A DNA stretch of 11,756 nt from Candidatus Limimorpha equi (GCA_018065885.1 JAGHSL010000247.1:1-11756), one strand, 5' to 3'; counted from the stretch's first letter, positions 1 to 8,126 are shown. Notes: a model not told the origin generated them from the letters alone. Program-made: numbers and translations.

Positions 1-2351
1 ATGGCACCCATGGTAGCTTTCTTCAGACCTTCGCCGCCCAACATCTTGAGGTAGCAGTAGGTGATGGTGAGAATCTGGGCACTTCCGAAAGGACCAGCTG
101 AAACTGCGCCCATCTGCTTTTCGCCGCCGGTTGGGAACAGGATGTGTGATGGCAGATATGGCTTGAGGTGTTCGGCCACACCGATAGGACCAACGCCAGG
201 ACCGCCACCGCCGTGAGGAATGGCAAAGGTCTTGTGCAGGTTGAGGTGGCAGACATCAGCGCCAATGAAACCTGGGCTGGTCAGACCGACCTGAGCGTTC
301 ATGTTGGCACCGTCCATGTAGACTTGACCGCCATTGTCGTGAACGATCTTCACGAGTGTACGGATGCCATCTTCATAAATGCCGTGGGTTGATGGATAGG
401 TTACCATGAAGGCAGCCAGTTCATCCTTATATTGTTCAGCCTTGGCCTTAGCGTCTTCAAGGTTGATGTTACCGTGTTCGTCGCAAGCAACCACCACGAC
501 TTGCATACCAGCCATAGCAGCCGAAGCAGGGTTGGTGCCGTGTGCCGAAGCAGGAATCAGGCAGATGTGACGATGACCTTCACCGTTGGCTTCCTGATAA
601 CGGCGGATGGTGAGCAGACCTGCATATTCGCCGCTTGCACCTGAGTTAGGCATGAAGCTCATGCCCTTGAAACCAGTGATTTCGCAAAGGTCTTTGGTCA
701 TTTCGTCGATGAGTTCGAGATAACCTTCCACTTGGTCAGTAGGAACGAATGGGTGAATGTTGCCGAATTCAGGCCAGCTGAGGGCGTACATTGATGTGGC
801 AGGATTCAGTTTCATGGTGCATGAGCCGAGCGGAATCATGCAGCGGTTGAGGCTGAGGTCGCGGTTTTCCAGTTTCTTCATGTAACGCATCATGTCGGTC
901 TCGCTGCGGTAGTTGAAGAACAAAGGAGCTTGCAGGTAGGCTGATGTACGGCGCATACCTTCCTGAATGCCGCACATGCTCTTGCATGAACCGTCGCAAA
1001 CGAGGTCTTCATGCTTCACGTTCATGGCTTCGCAAACCACGGCAACGATTTCGTTGATGTCTTCCTTAGCGGTGGTTTCGTCGATGCTGATGCCGAAATG
1101 CTGCTTGTCGATGATGCGGAAGTTCATCTTGTGCTGCAAGGCGATTTCGTTGACTTTGCAAGTGCAAACGCCTTCAGGCATTTCGAACAACAAGGTGTCG
1201 AAGAAGTTCTTGTTGAGTTGCTTGACACCGTATTTCTCCATTTCGCTGGTGAGCTTGCAAGCAAGGCAGTTGATGTGCTGGGCGATTTCCTTCAGTCCGT
1301 CCGGGCCGTGGTAAACGGCATAGAAGCCTGACATGATGGCTAGCAGAGCCTGTGCTGTGCAGATGTTTGATGTGGCTTTTTCGCGCTTGATATGCTGTTC
1401 GCGGGTTTGCAAGGCGAGACGGTAAGCCGGATTGCCGAGGGCATCCTTTGAGATACCGATGATACGGCCTGGCATTTCGCGCTTGTAATCTTCTGTGGTG
1501 GCAAAGTAACCGGCATGAGGACCGCCAAAGCCCATTGGCAGACCGAAACGCTGGTTGGAACCGAGGACCACGTCTGCACCCCATTCGCCTGGAGGGGTGA
1601 TGAGGGTCAAGCTGAGCAGGTCGGCGGCAACGGCAACTTGCATGCCTTTGGCTTTCCAGTCGGCAACTTTGGCGCGGTTGTCAACGATTTCACCGAACTG
1701 GTTAGGGCACTGAATCAGGATGCCGAAGAAATCTTCACCGCAAGTGAAGTTGTTGAGGTCGTCGACAACGACTTCAATGCCAATGAAATGAGCACGAGTC
1801 TTGATGACTTCGATGGTCTGTGGGAACACGTCGTTGGCAACGAAAAATTTCTTCACGCCAGCCTTCACTTGAGCGCGGCTGCGGGCGTGCCAGAACATCA
1901 GCATGGCTTCGGCTGCTGCCGTACCTTCGTCGAGGAGGGAAGCGTTGGCTAAAGGCATGGCGGTGAGGTCGCTGATTACGGTCTGGAAGTTCAGCAGGGC
2001 TTCGAGACGGCCTTGTGAAACTTCAGCCTGATAAGGAGTATATGAGGTGTACCAACCTGGGTTTTCAAGGATGTTGCGCATGATGACACCTGGAGTGATG
2101 GTGTTATAGTAGCCCAAGCCGATGTAGGTTCTGTACTGCTTGTTCTTGGCACCGAGGGCTTTCAGATGACTGATGCACTCGTATTCGTTCATGCCGCGAC
2201 CAATGTTAAGGTCTTGTGGCAGACGGATTTCAGGAGAAATAATCTCGCTGATGAGCTGTTCCTGTGATGCAACGCCGATGACCTTCAGCATCTTTTCAGC
2301 GTCGGCTGCTGTAGGACCATTGTGGCGGTTGATGAAATTGTTGTTGATCAT
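1..2351 (-). CDS. gcvP: Glycine dehydrogenase (decarboxylating), glycine cleavage system P-protein, 3' end cut off
   Basis: This is the PLP-dependent P-protein, which decarboxylates glycine and passes the aminomethyl group to the lipoylated H-protein in the cytoplasm. The minus-strand frame from the ATG at 2349-2351 stays open to the left edge, giving 783 codons. P-proteins are about 950 residues, so roughly the last 170 are missing. Residues 78-93 (GLGYYNTITPGVIMRN) and 97-117 (NPGWYTSYTPYQAEVSQGR...) are hallmark N-terminal blocks. The second half carries GSCTMKLN (509-516), SAHGTNPASAA (602-612) and HLNLHKT with the predicted PLP-binding lysine at residue 707, followed by a glycine-rich stretch. 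The start fits the usual N-terminus (N-R-H-N-G... about nine residues in). It begins 20 bases after the upstream membrane-protein gene, so co-transcription is likely. No glycine riboswitch fits in that gap. Codons are strongly biased to C-ending forms (AAC, TTC, ATC, GAC), more so than the two genes before it, suggesting high expression. Confidence 0.97.
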   Translation of the reverse strand, partial: MINNNFINRHNGPTAADAEKMLKVIGVASQEQLISEIISPEIRLPQDLNIGRGMNEYECISHLKALGAKNKQYRTYIGLGYYNTITPGVIMRNILENPGWYTSYTPYQAEVSQGRLEALLNFQTVISDLTAMPLANASLLDEGTAAAEAMLMFWHARSRAQVKAGVKKFFVANDVFPQTIEVIKTRAHFIGIEVVVDDLNNFTCGEDFFGILIQCPNQFGEIVDNRAKVADWKAKGMQVAVAADLLSLTLITPPGEWGADVVLGSNQRFGLPMGFGGPHAGYFATTEDYKREMPGRIIGISKDALGNPAYRLALQTREQHIKREKATSNICTAQALLAIMSGFYAVYHGPDGLKEIAQHINCLACKLTSEMEKYGVKQLNKNFFDTLLFEMPEGVCTCKVNEIALQHKMNFRIIDKQHFGISIDETTAKEDINEIVAVVCEAMNVKHEDLVCDGSCKSMCGIQEGMRRTSAYLQAPLFFNYRSETDMMRYMKKLENRDLSLNRCMIPLGSCTMKLNPATSMYALSWPEFGNIHPFVPTDQVEGYLELIDEMTKDLCEITGFKGMSFMPNSGASGEYAGLLTIRRYQEANGEGHRHICLIPASAHGTNPASAAMAGMQVVVVACDEHGNINLEDAKAKAEQYKDELAAFMVTYPSTHGIYEDGIRTLVKIVHDNGGQVYMDGANMNAQVGLTSPGFIGADVCHLNLHKTFAIPHGGGGPGVGPIGVAEHLKPYLPSHILFPTGGEKQMGAVSAGPFGSAQILTITYCYLKMLGGEGLKKATMGA

Positions 2352-2371
2352 TGTGTTATGTTTTGAATTTG

Positions 2372-3112
2372 TTATTGTTCGTTGAGTTTCGTAATCAAAT
2401 CGTTGACGGTGTTGAGGCTTTCCAAATCGCTCTTGGAAATCTTTCTGAGTTTGCCGTACCAATCTTTAAATGTAGGCCAGTCTTTTAATATTGTAAGTCT
2501 CAGATATTCAAACTCTTCACCGCTTACGCCTTCGCTCTTGTACTTGTTGTACAAATCGGTGTAAGGATCCATTTGGAGCATACCTTGGTGAATCAGTCCC
2601 CAGAATTCCTGCTTGAACATTTCGTCGGGAGTGCTGGAAACAACTGTTTCTGTTGGAGTAACTTCTGGAATGGCTACAGTTTCAGAAATGCTATCGGCGG
2701 TTACAGTTTTCGTTTCGGTATTTTCTTGTTTTTCAATAGCTTCAGATGATTGTGCGACTTCTTCAACTTTTTGTTTCTTAGGTGTTTTCGGCTTGTTGTT
2801 GGATGGCTTTGAAACCAAGGCAATAATAATGCCGATGATGATGAGTGCCACCACACCAACGATAATGTATTTCAGGTTTGATTTAATTCGATTTGATAAA
2901 GGTTCTTTCTCATATTGAGCCACAAGTTTGCCGTTGTAAATGCGGTTTTCGGGCAGCATAACGCATTTGAAACCAATGAATTTATAGCCTTTGGGAGGAA
3001 TGATATAATCTTTTACATCGTGTCCGTCTTCGTAGAGTGAATATGGGCAACCGTCCATTTTCTCTCCTTCGGCGGCATCGATGCTGAAATGCTTTTCTGA
3101 ATATTCAGCCAT
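2372..3112 (-). CDS. Unrecognised single-pass membrane protein, 246 aa
   Basis: I do not recognise this family. There is no signal peptide. Residues 1-80 form a soluble domain with YEDGHDVKDYIIPPKGYKFIGFK (27-49) and RIYNGKLVAQYEKE (57-70). Residues 82-100 are a single very hydrophobic helix (IIVGVVALIIIGIIIALV). Residues 101-160 are a low-complexity Lys/Pro then Glu/Thr/Val-rich linker. Residues 162-246 form a second, charged and probably helical domain with several aromatics (FWGLI, DWPTFKDWYGKL). Positive charges flank both sides of the membrane segment and are denser after it, so topology is uncertain. The gene lies 24 bases after the lipoprotein gene and 20 bases before gcvP on the same strand, which suggests one transcript. 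The start is the first ATG of the frame, just after the upstream stop. The soluble-TM-linker-soluble plan would suit a scaffold or sensor, but nothing seen proves a function. Confidence 0.8.
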   Translation of the reverse strand: MAEYSEKHFSIDAAEGEKMDGCPYSLYEDGHDVKDYIIPPKGYKFIGFKCVMLPENRIYNGKLVAQYEKEPLSNRIKSNLKYIIVGVVALIIIGIIIALVSKPSNNKPKTPKKQKVEEVAQSSEAIEKQENTETKTVTADSISETVAIPEVTPTETVVSSTPDEMFKQEFWGLIHQGMLQMDPYTDLYNKYKSEGVSGEEFEYLRLTILKDWPTFKDWYGKLRKISKSDLESLNTVNDLITKLNEQ

Positions 3113-3136
3113 TTTTGAATTCTGATGATTGCGGGG

Positions 3137-3739
3137 TTATTTTAAAGTTTTGTTTAATGAAATGAAATCCGGATAAGCCAACTGCTGGTTGTTAATCTTG
3201 ATGTAAGGCTTCACTTTTAGGCCGACATTGACAGGCTCACTGTTTGCACCGGCTAACTTAAATGCCAGATTGACAATGGCATCCGCCGATTCGCCGCTGA
3301 AAAGCTGGAACAAATCGGTGGTGATTGGAATTGAAACCGAGCCTTTGGAATTGGCGGGAACGTTTACGCCCTCATTGAGCGTCGTGCTCACGACTTGCTT
3401 TCCGTTAAGAGTGAGAATATAATCCATTTTTGACATGGCAGCGGCTATGGGATTAGGATTGTCGACATCGAGATTCACATTAAAAGAAACCGGCAGACTT
3501 TTGCTTATCAATGCGTTGGTGAGATTGAGGAGCTGCGATACGTTAAGGTCGTTTTTCGTCATGCCTTTGTTCAGGTTGATGCCTAACATCTGGACATTGT
3601 TGACGTTGTTGAAATCAAACGTGCAGTTGACCATATTGTACATCTGAGATGCTTGGTCAGCGAGGTCGATAAGTGCTTCGCATGATGAAAGACCTAATGC
3701 TATGAAAACGATAATGAGTGTTCTTCTTATTCTTGACAT
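3137..3739 (-). CDS. LEA14-like (LEA type 2 / WHy domain) lipoprotein, 200 aa
   Basis: The protein begins with a typical lipoprotein signal: basic start (MSRIRRT), hydrophobic run (LIIVFIALGL), and a lipobox LSSC with the lipidated cysteine at residue 20. The residues after it (EALID) do not obviously match the acidic surface-export signal of Bacteroidota lipoproteins, so a periplasm-facing anchor is my guess. Residues 82-180 resemble the LEA type 2 / WHy fold: PVSFNVNLDVDNPNP (83-97), an L-N-G-K turn (111-114), and VPANSKGSVSIPI (127-139), the familiar pattern in which NPNP is followed by alternating beta strands. The molecular role of bacterial members is not settled. The frame is open 22 codons further upstream, to 3805, but the signal peptide starts only at the ATG at 3737-3739, so I chose that. 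It probably heads a transcript with the membrane protein and gcvP. Confidence 0.85.
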   Translation of the reverse strand: MSRIRRTLIIVFIALGLSSCEALIDLADQASQMYNMVNCTFDFNNVNNVQMLGINLNKGMTKNDLNVSQLLNLTNALISKSLPVSFNVNLDVDNPNPIAAAMSKMDYILTLNGKQVVSTTLNEGVNVPANSKGSVSIPITTDLFQLFSGESADAIVNLAFKLAGANSEPVNVGLKVKPYIKINNQQLAYPDFISLNKTLK

Positions 3740-3793
3740 GGTGTTTTCTTTTTGATTATCAATAGTTTCCGATAAAATTTCTATGACTGCCGA

Positions 3794-3827
3794 CAAATGT
3801 GTCAAGCGGTGTTCAATAAGTTTGCAA
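3794..3827 (-). promoter_or_regulatory. Possible promoter of the lipoprotein-gcvP group
   Basis: On the minus strand CACATTTG (3794-3801) differs from the Bacteroidota -7 box TAnnTTTG at one position, and a TTGC (3824-3827) lies 22 bases upstream. This would give a leader of about 45-50 bases before the ATG at 3739. An alternative one-mismatch box, TAATATTG, is at 3825-3832. Neither is strong; an upstream promoter must exist here if the typA terminator is efficient. Confidence 0.35.
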
Positions 3828-3835
3828 TATTACGC

Positions 3836-3862
3836 AAAAAAGTCGGATGAAACACCCGACTT
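3836..3862 (-). terminator. Intrinsic terminator of typA
   Basis: Read on the minus strand, AAGTCGG pairs with CCGACTT (arms 3856-3862 and 3840-3846) around a 9-base loop, followed by four further T. It begins about 40 bases beyond the typA stop codon and separates typA from the lipoprotein group. Confidence 0.85.
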
Positions 3863-3901
3863 CCTTGAATTATTTTTCCTTAAAATAAAGCCTTAATAAT
3901 C

Positions 3902-5716
3902 TTATGCCTCATTGTGTCGGCTGGCTCTCTTGCGTTCCAGTTCGTCGAGGATGATTTTGCGCAGGCGCAGGCTCTTTGGCGTGACTTCAAGATACTCGTC
4001 GTCGCGAATGTATTCCATGTATTCTTCCAAGGAGAATCTGACAGGCGGAATCAGTCGGATGGCTTCATCTGAACCTGATGCACGCACATTGGTAAGGTGC
4101 TTTTCCTTGTTGATATTCAATACAATGTCGTTTGAGCGTGTGTTCTCGCCAATGACTTCACCGGCGTAAACGTCTTCATTCGGATTGACGAAGAAAATGC
4201 CTCTGTCCTGCAATTTCCAAATGGCGTAAGGAATGGCTTGACCGGTTTCCATCGAAATCAAGGCACCGTTGTTGCGGCTTGGCAATTCGCCTTTCCAAGG
4301 CTCGTAATCCTTGAAGCGGTGTGAAATGATGGCTTCGCCTTCTGTAACGGTCAACAGCGTGTTTCTCAGACCGATAAGACCTCTTGACGGGATGTCGAAA
4401 TCCAGACACATGCGGTCGCCCTTTGGCTCCATTTGGGTCATTTCGCCCTTGCGTGTGGTGACTTGTTCGATGACGCGGCCTGAGAAATCTTCAGGAACGA
4501 GAACCGTCAGACATTCGATTGGTTCGCATTTCACGTCGTCAATGTATTTGATGATGACCTTAGGCTGGCCCAACTGGAATTCGTAACCTTCGCGGCGCAT
4601 GGTCTCAACCAGAATGCTGAGGTGCAGAATACCACGACCGTAAACCATCAGTGAATCAGGCGAATCGGTGTCTTCAACTTTCAGGGCAAGGTTCTTCTCG
4701 GTTTCCTTGTAAAGTCTTTCACGAAGGTGGCGCGAAGTGACGTATTTGCCTTCCTTGCCGAAGAAAGGTGAGTTGTTGATGGTGAACAACATGCTCATTG
4801 TAGGTTCGTCAACCTTGATAGGCGGGAGGCCTTCAGGATTTTCGTAGTCGGCAACGGTGTCGCCAATTTCAAAGTCGTCGAGACCCATTAAAGCGATGAT
4901 GTCGCCGGCTTGGACCGGATTCTTTGTGCGTTCCTTGCCAAGACCTTCAAAAGTGTAAAGTTCCTTGATGGTGCATTTCACCAATGAACCGTCGCGCTTC
5001 ACCAGTGAAACGTTTTGACCAGCTTGCAGGGTGCCGCGCTTCAGACGGCCCACGGCGATACGGCCAACGTAGGAACTGTAATCCAAAGAGGTAATCAGCA
5101 TTTGTGGCGTGCCTTCTTCGTATTTGGCTTCAGGAATGGTGTCGATGATGACATCAAGCAAGTGTGAAACATCGCTCGTTTCATGCTTCCAATCGTCTGA
5201 CATCCAGCCTTGTTTCGATGAGCCGTAGACGGTCGGGAAATCCAACTGGTCTTCGGTGGCGCCAAGGTTGAACATGAGGTCGAAAACGGCTTCCTGAACT
5301 TCATCAGGACGGCAGTTCGGCTTGTCGACCTTGTTGATGACAACGATAGGTTTCAGACCCAATTCGATGGCTTTCTGCAACACGAAACGGGTTTGAGGCA
5401 TTGGGCCTTCAAAAGCATCAACCAGAAGCAGCACGCCATCAGCCATGTTCAGCACGCGTTCCACTTCGCCACCGAAATCAGCGTGGCCGGGAGTATCTAT
5501 GATATTGATTTTTACATCTTTATATCTGACTGAAACGTTTTTTGAAAGAATGGTGATACCGCGTTCGCGTTCCAAATCGTTGTTGTCGAGAATGAGCTGA
5601 CCGGGCGTTTCTTCCGATTCCTTGAAGAGTTTCGACTGGTGAAGAATCCTGTCAACCAAAGTGGTTTTGCCGTGGTCAACGTGAGCAATGATGGCTATGT
5701 TTCTAATACTCTGCAT
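3902..5716 (-). CDS. typA: Translational GTPase TypA/BipA, 604 aa
   Basis: TypA (BipA) is a ribosome-binding GTPase of the EF-G/LepA class with roles in 50S assembly and stress or cold adaptation in other bacteria. All G motifs are present: G1 AHVDHGKTT (11-19), G2 RGITI with the conserved Thr55 (52-56), G3 DTPGH (74-78) and G4 NKVDK (128-132). Domain II follows (YVGRIAVGRLKRGTLQAG). The C-terminal half has the TypA-specific signature around PSRGLIGLRNTLLT and ends in a basic tail (SLRLRKIILDELERKRASRHNEA). The length matches the family (about 600 residues), so it is complete. The start ATG is immediately followed by the conserved IRNIAIIAHVDHGK block. It is transcribed divergently from recQ, has its own promoter box and terminator, and is probably monocistronic. 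Confidence 0.98.
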   Translation of the reverse strand: MQSIRNIAIIAHVDHGKTTLVDRILHQSKLFKESEETPGQLILDNNDLERERGITILSKNVSVRYKDVKINIIDTPGHADFGGEVERVLNMADGVLLLVDAFEGPMPQTRFVLQKAIELGLKPIVVINKVDKPNCRPDEVQEAVFDLMFNLGATEDQLDFPTVYGSSKQGWMSDDWKHETSDVSHLLDVIIDTIPEAKYEEGTPQMLITSLDYSSYVGRIAVGRLKRGTLQAGQNVSLVKRDGSLVKCTIKELYTFEGLGKERTKNPVQAGDIIALMGLDDFEIGDTVADYENPEGLPPIKVDEPTMSMLFTINNSPFFGKEGKYVTSRHLRERLYKETEKNLALKVEDTDSPDSLMVYGRGILHLSILVETMRREGYEFQLGQPKVIIKYIDDVKCEPIECLTVLVPEDFSGRVIEQVTTRKGEMTQMEPKGDRMCLDFDIPSRGLIGLRNTLLTVTEGEAIISHRFKDYEPWKGELPSRNNGALISMETGQAIPYAIWKLQDRGIFFVNPNEDVYAGEVIGENTRSNDIVLNINKEKHLTNVRASGSDEAIRLIPPVRFSLEEYMEYIRDDEYLEVTPKSLRLRKIILDELERKRASRHNEA

Positions 5717-5751
5717 ATTGTAAAAATTATTTTCTCCAAAAATTGAAGCTG

Positions 5752-5759
5752 CAAAGGTA
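5752..5759 (-). promoter_or_regulatory. typA promoter, -7 box
   Basis: TACCTTTG on the minus strand matches TAnnTTTG exactly and lies 35 bases before the typA ATG. I see no good TTTG -33 element at the usual 19-21-base spacing. Confidence 0.65.
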
Positions 5760-5837
5760 GTGATTTTTGGCGGAAGATGAAGCGAATTTTTTTATTATTT
5801 ATTTGTGTAAAAATGGTCGCATTTTGAATGTAAATCG

Positions 5838-5845
5838 TATTTTTG
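5838..5845 (+). promoter_or_regulatory. recQ promoter, -7 box
   Basis: TATTTTTG matches TAnnTTTG exactly, 20 bases before the recQ ATG at 5866. It lies within the upstream extension of the open frame, which supports the downstream start. The -33 element is not clear. Confidence 0.6.
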
Positions 5846-5865
5846 ACAAAATTTTAAAATCAATA

Positions 5866-7779
5866 ATGAGCGAAACAACAAGAGCGGTCTTACAGCAGTA
5901 CTGGGGCTATCCGTCATTCCGTCCCATGCAGGAAGACATTGTGGATGCGGTGGTTGGCGGTCGCGACACCTTGGCACTATTGCCAACGGGCGGTGGAAAG
6001 TCGATTTGCTTTCAGGTGCCGGCTATGGCAATGGATGGCATTTGCATTGTCATCACGCCACTCATTGCCTTGATGAAGGATCAAGTCGCTCATTTGGTTG
6101 AAAAAGGCATTTCTGCCATGGCAATCTATTCGGGAATGCATGCCGATGAAATCGCATTGGCCTACAATCAGGCGGTTTTCGGACGCTTGAAATTTTTGTA
6201 TGTTTCTCCGGAAAGGCTTCAGACTGACCAGTTTATGGAGGCTTTGAAACGTATGAAAGTCTGCCTGCTTGCGGTTGACGAATCGCACTGCATTTCGCAA
6301 TGGGGCTATGATTTCCGTCCGCCGTATCTGAAAATCGCTGAAATTCGGCCATATATTCCGAAAACACCTGTTCTGGCTCTTACGGCCACAGCTACGGCAA
6401 AGGTTGTCGATGATATTCAGTTTCGGCTCGGTTTCAAGAAAAAAAATGTCTTTCAAAGCAGTTTTGAACGGAAAAATGTAACTTATAATGTTGTCCATGA
6501 AGCGGATAAATATGGCGTTTTGTTCCGTAAACTGAGTGCCATGCAGTCGGGTAGCGCCATCGTTTATGTCCGAAACCGCAAGAAAACGCAAATCATTTCG
6601 GATTGGCTGAATTCCGTTGGCATTCCGTCGACTTTCTATCATGCGGGCTTGGATTCAAAACTGCGCGACGAGCGTCAGGATTTGTGGATGAAAGGCAAGG
6701 TGAAAGTCATAGCAGCGACCAATGCTTTTGGCATGGGCATCGACAAGCCGGACGTGCGTCTGGTCATTCACATGGATTTGCCCGACAGCATTGAGGCGTA
6801 TTTTCAGGAGGCAGGCCGTGCGGGACGCGATTTGCAGCCGTCGGAGGCTTTTCTTTTGGTTTCGCCAGCCGACATTCAGAAACTCAAGGATGATTTTGTG
6901 CAATCTTTCCTCGAACTTGAGCGCATTAAATTGATTTATACTGCTTTAGGAAATTATTTCAATATTCCGATTGGCGCAGGCGAAAACATTTCATATCCTT
7001 TCATTATTGGCGATTTTGCCAACCATTACGGTTTCTCGGTTCTGGAGGTGTTCCATACCATGAAAATCCTTGAAAAGGAAGGCTTTTTCGTGCTTTCCGA
7101 GGCTTTCGATGAACCTTCAAAAGTGATGATTAAGGCTTCGCGCGATGATATTTATGGCTTTCAACTTGCTAATGCTCAATATGATGGCTTGATTCAATAT
7201 CTGCTGCGCAATCTGCCGGGCGTCTTGACTGATTTTGTGAAAATCAACGAGGAAACCGTGGCAAGAAAGACGGGTCTTCCGCTTGAAAAAGTGATTTCGC
7301 AACTGAAGAAACTCGATGAATATCATTTCCTTTCCTACGCACCGCGAAACGACAAACCTCAGATTCTTTTCTTGCATGAATTTGTTGATACAAAGCATTT
7401 TAACCTATCAAAGGAAAACTATCACGATAGAAAGAAAGATGCTGAAGAACGCATCAAGGCGGTGATTGCGTTTGTCAACAATGATGATGAATGTCGGAGT
7501 GTGCAATTGTTGCGTTATTTCAACGAAAAGACCAACAAGCGTTGCGGCCGTTGCGATGTGTGCCTGAAGCATGGAAAATCAAGCCGTTCAGGCTTGAGTT
7601 ATGAGCAAATGAGCAGTAGGATTATCACTGCGGCGCATGAGGGCAATCTTTACATGAGAGATGCCGTGAAATTGTGCAGCGAAAATACCGATACGGAAGT
7701 GCTTGATGTCATTCGTTTGCTTGTTGACGAAGGTGTGTTGTCGATAGACAAAATGGGCTACATAAAGTCTAAGAAATGA
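5866..7779 (+). CDS. recQ: ATP-dependent DNA helicase RecQ, Bacteroidota long-linker type, 637 aa
   Basis: A superfamily 2 3'-5' DNA helicase used in recombination and replication-fork repair. Motif 0 is YWGYPSFRPMQ (12-22). Walker A is TGGGKS (41-46). Motif II reads DESH (138-141), with serine where DEAH is usual, inside the RecQ aromatic-loop block VDESHCISQWGYDFRP. Motif III is ALTATAT (171-177), motif V ATNAFGMGIDKPD (284-296) and motif VI QEAGRAGRD (314-322). Four cysteines, C543-x16-C560-x2-C563-x2-C566, reproduce the RecQ zinc-site spacing. About 220 residues separate motif VI from this zinc site, against roughly 50 in E. coli RecQ; the inserted part looks winged-helix-like, and I recall this layout from other Bacteroidota RecQ proteins. 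No clear HRDC domain follows, only about 70 residues. The frame is open 33 codons upstream, but conserved sequence begins at the ATG at 5866 and the promoter box lies upstream of it. Confidence 0.95.
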   Translation: MSETTRAVLQQYWGYPSFRPMQEDIVDAVVGGRDTLALLPTGGGKSICFQVPAMAMDGICIVITPLIALMKDQVAHLVEKGISAMAIYSGMHADEIALAYNQAVFGRLKFLYVSPERLQTDQFMEALKRMKVCLLAVDESHCISQWGYDFRPPYLKIAEIRPYIPKTPVLALTATATAKVVDDIQFRLGFKKKNVFQSSFERKNVTYNVVHEADKYGVLFRKLSAMQSGSAIVYVRNRKKTQIISDWLNSVGIPSTFYHAGLDSKLRDERQDLWMKGKVKVIAATNAFGMGIDKPDVRLVIHMDLPDSIEAYFQEAGRAGRDLQPSEAFLLVSPADIQKLKDDFVQSFLELERIKLIYTALGNYFNIPIGAGENISYPFIIGDFANHYGFSVLEVFHTMKILEKEGFFVLSEAFDEPSKVMIKASRDDIYGFQLANAQYDGLIQYLLRNLPGVLTDFVKINEETVARKTGLPLEKVISQLKKLDEYHFLSYAPRNDKPQILFLHEFVDTKHFNLSKENYHDRKKDAEERIKAVIAFVNNDDECRSVQLLRYFNEKTNKRCGRCDVCLKHGKSSRSGLSYEQMSSRIITAAHEGNLYMRDAVKLCSENTDTEVLDVIRLLVDEGVLSIDKMGYIKSKK

Positions 7780-7780
7780 A

Positions 7781-7808
7781 AAAAAGGAACTGAAATCAGT
7801 TCCTTTTT
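7781..7808. terminator. Bidirectional terminator between recQ and hup
   Basis: AAAAAGGAACTG (7781-7792) pairs perfectly with CAGTTCCTTTTT (7797-7808) around a 4-base AAAT loop. It has a T run on either strand, starts two bases after the recQ stop, and ends 23 bases from the hup stop, so it can end both convergent transcripts. Confidence 0.93.
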
Positions 7809-7831
7809 ATGAATAGCTCATCGCAAATCGA

Positions 7832-8092
7832 TTAGATGAGGTCTGTAGCTGGCTTAAATTTAACCACTTTCTTAGCTGGGATGTCAATGATTTCACCAGT
7901 CTTTGGGTTGTGGCCTTTTCTGCCTGGGCGTTCAGAAACTCCCAATGTGCCGAAACCAACGAGAGTAATCTTGCCATCGTTTTTCAATTCGGCCTTTGCA
8001 ACTTCGACCATAGCATCGAGAGCTTTCTTGGCATCTACTTTTGTCATTCCTGCTTTTTCAGCAATTGCGCTGATTAATTCTACTTTATTCAT
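7832..8092 (-). CDS. hup: HU-family DNA-binding protein, 86 aa
   Basis: A small basic nucleoid protein that dimerises and bends DNA through two beta arms. The sequence MNKVELISAIAEKAGMTK opens with the standard HU helices. The signature block GFGTLGVSERPGRKGHNPKTG (47-66) contains the arm-tip NP motif with the DNA-intercalating proline at residue 63, and it closes with IPAKKVVKFKPA. At 86 residues it is close to the usual 90. The frame continues 29 codons upstream to 8179, but that extension is unrelated to the family and covers the promoter box, so the ATG at 8090-8092 is the start. It converges on recQ and shares its terminator. Whether it works as an HU homodimer or with another HU/IHF subunit cannot be told from here. 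Confidence 0.97.
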   Translation of the reverse strand: MNKVELISAIAEKAGMTKVDAKKALDAMVEVAKAELKNDGKITLVGFGTLGVSERPGRKGHNPKTGEIIDIPAKKVVKFKPATDLI

Positions 8093-8126
8093 TTTGTAAG
8101 TGTTTAAAGGTTTAACGTTTACGGGG

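Noticed and set aside
1515..1952. 145-codon plus-strand open frame inside gcvP, and similar frames at 168-392, 967-1314 and 1174-1584
   Set aside because: They lie wholly within the gcvP coding sequence, which has clear conserved motifs throughout. Strong codon bias in gcvP empties stop codons from other frames; the translations show no domain features.
2352..2371. Glycine riboswitch before gcvP
   Set aside because: Only 20 bases separate gcvP from the upstream stop codon, too few for either aptamer.
5767..5865. 33-codon N-terminal extension of recQ
   Set aside because: It precedes and contains the promoter box, has no similarity to RecQ N-termini, and the ATG at 5866 sits at the expected distance from motif 0.
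5977..6642. 221-codon minus-strand frame antisense to recQ
   Set aside because: It overlaps the conserved helicase motifs of recQ, has no promoter box or family resemblance, and its composition is that of a reverse-complement shadow.
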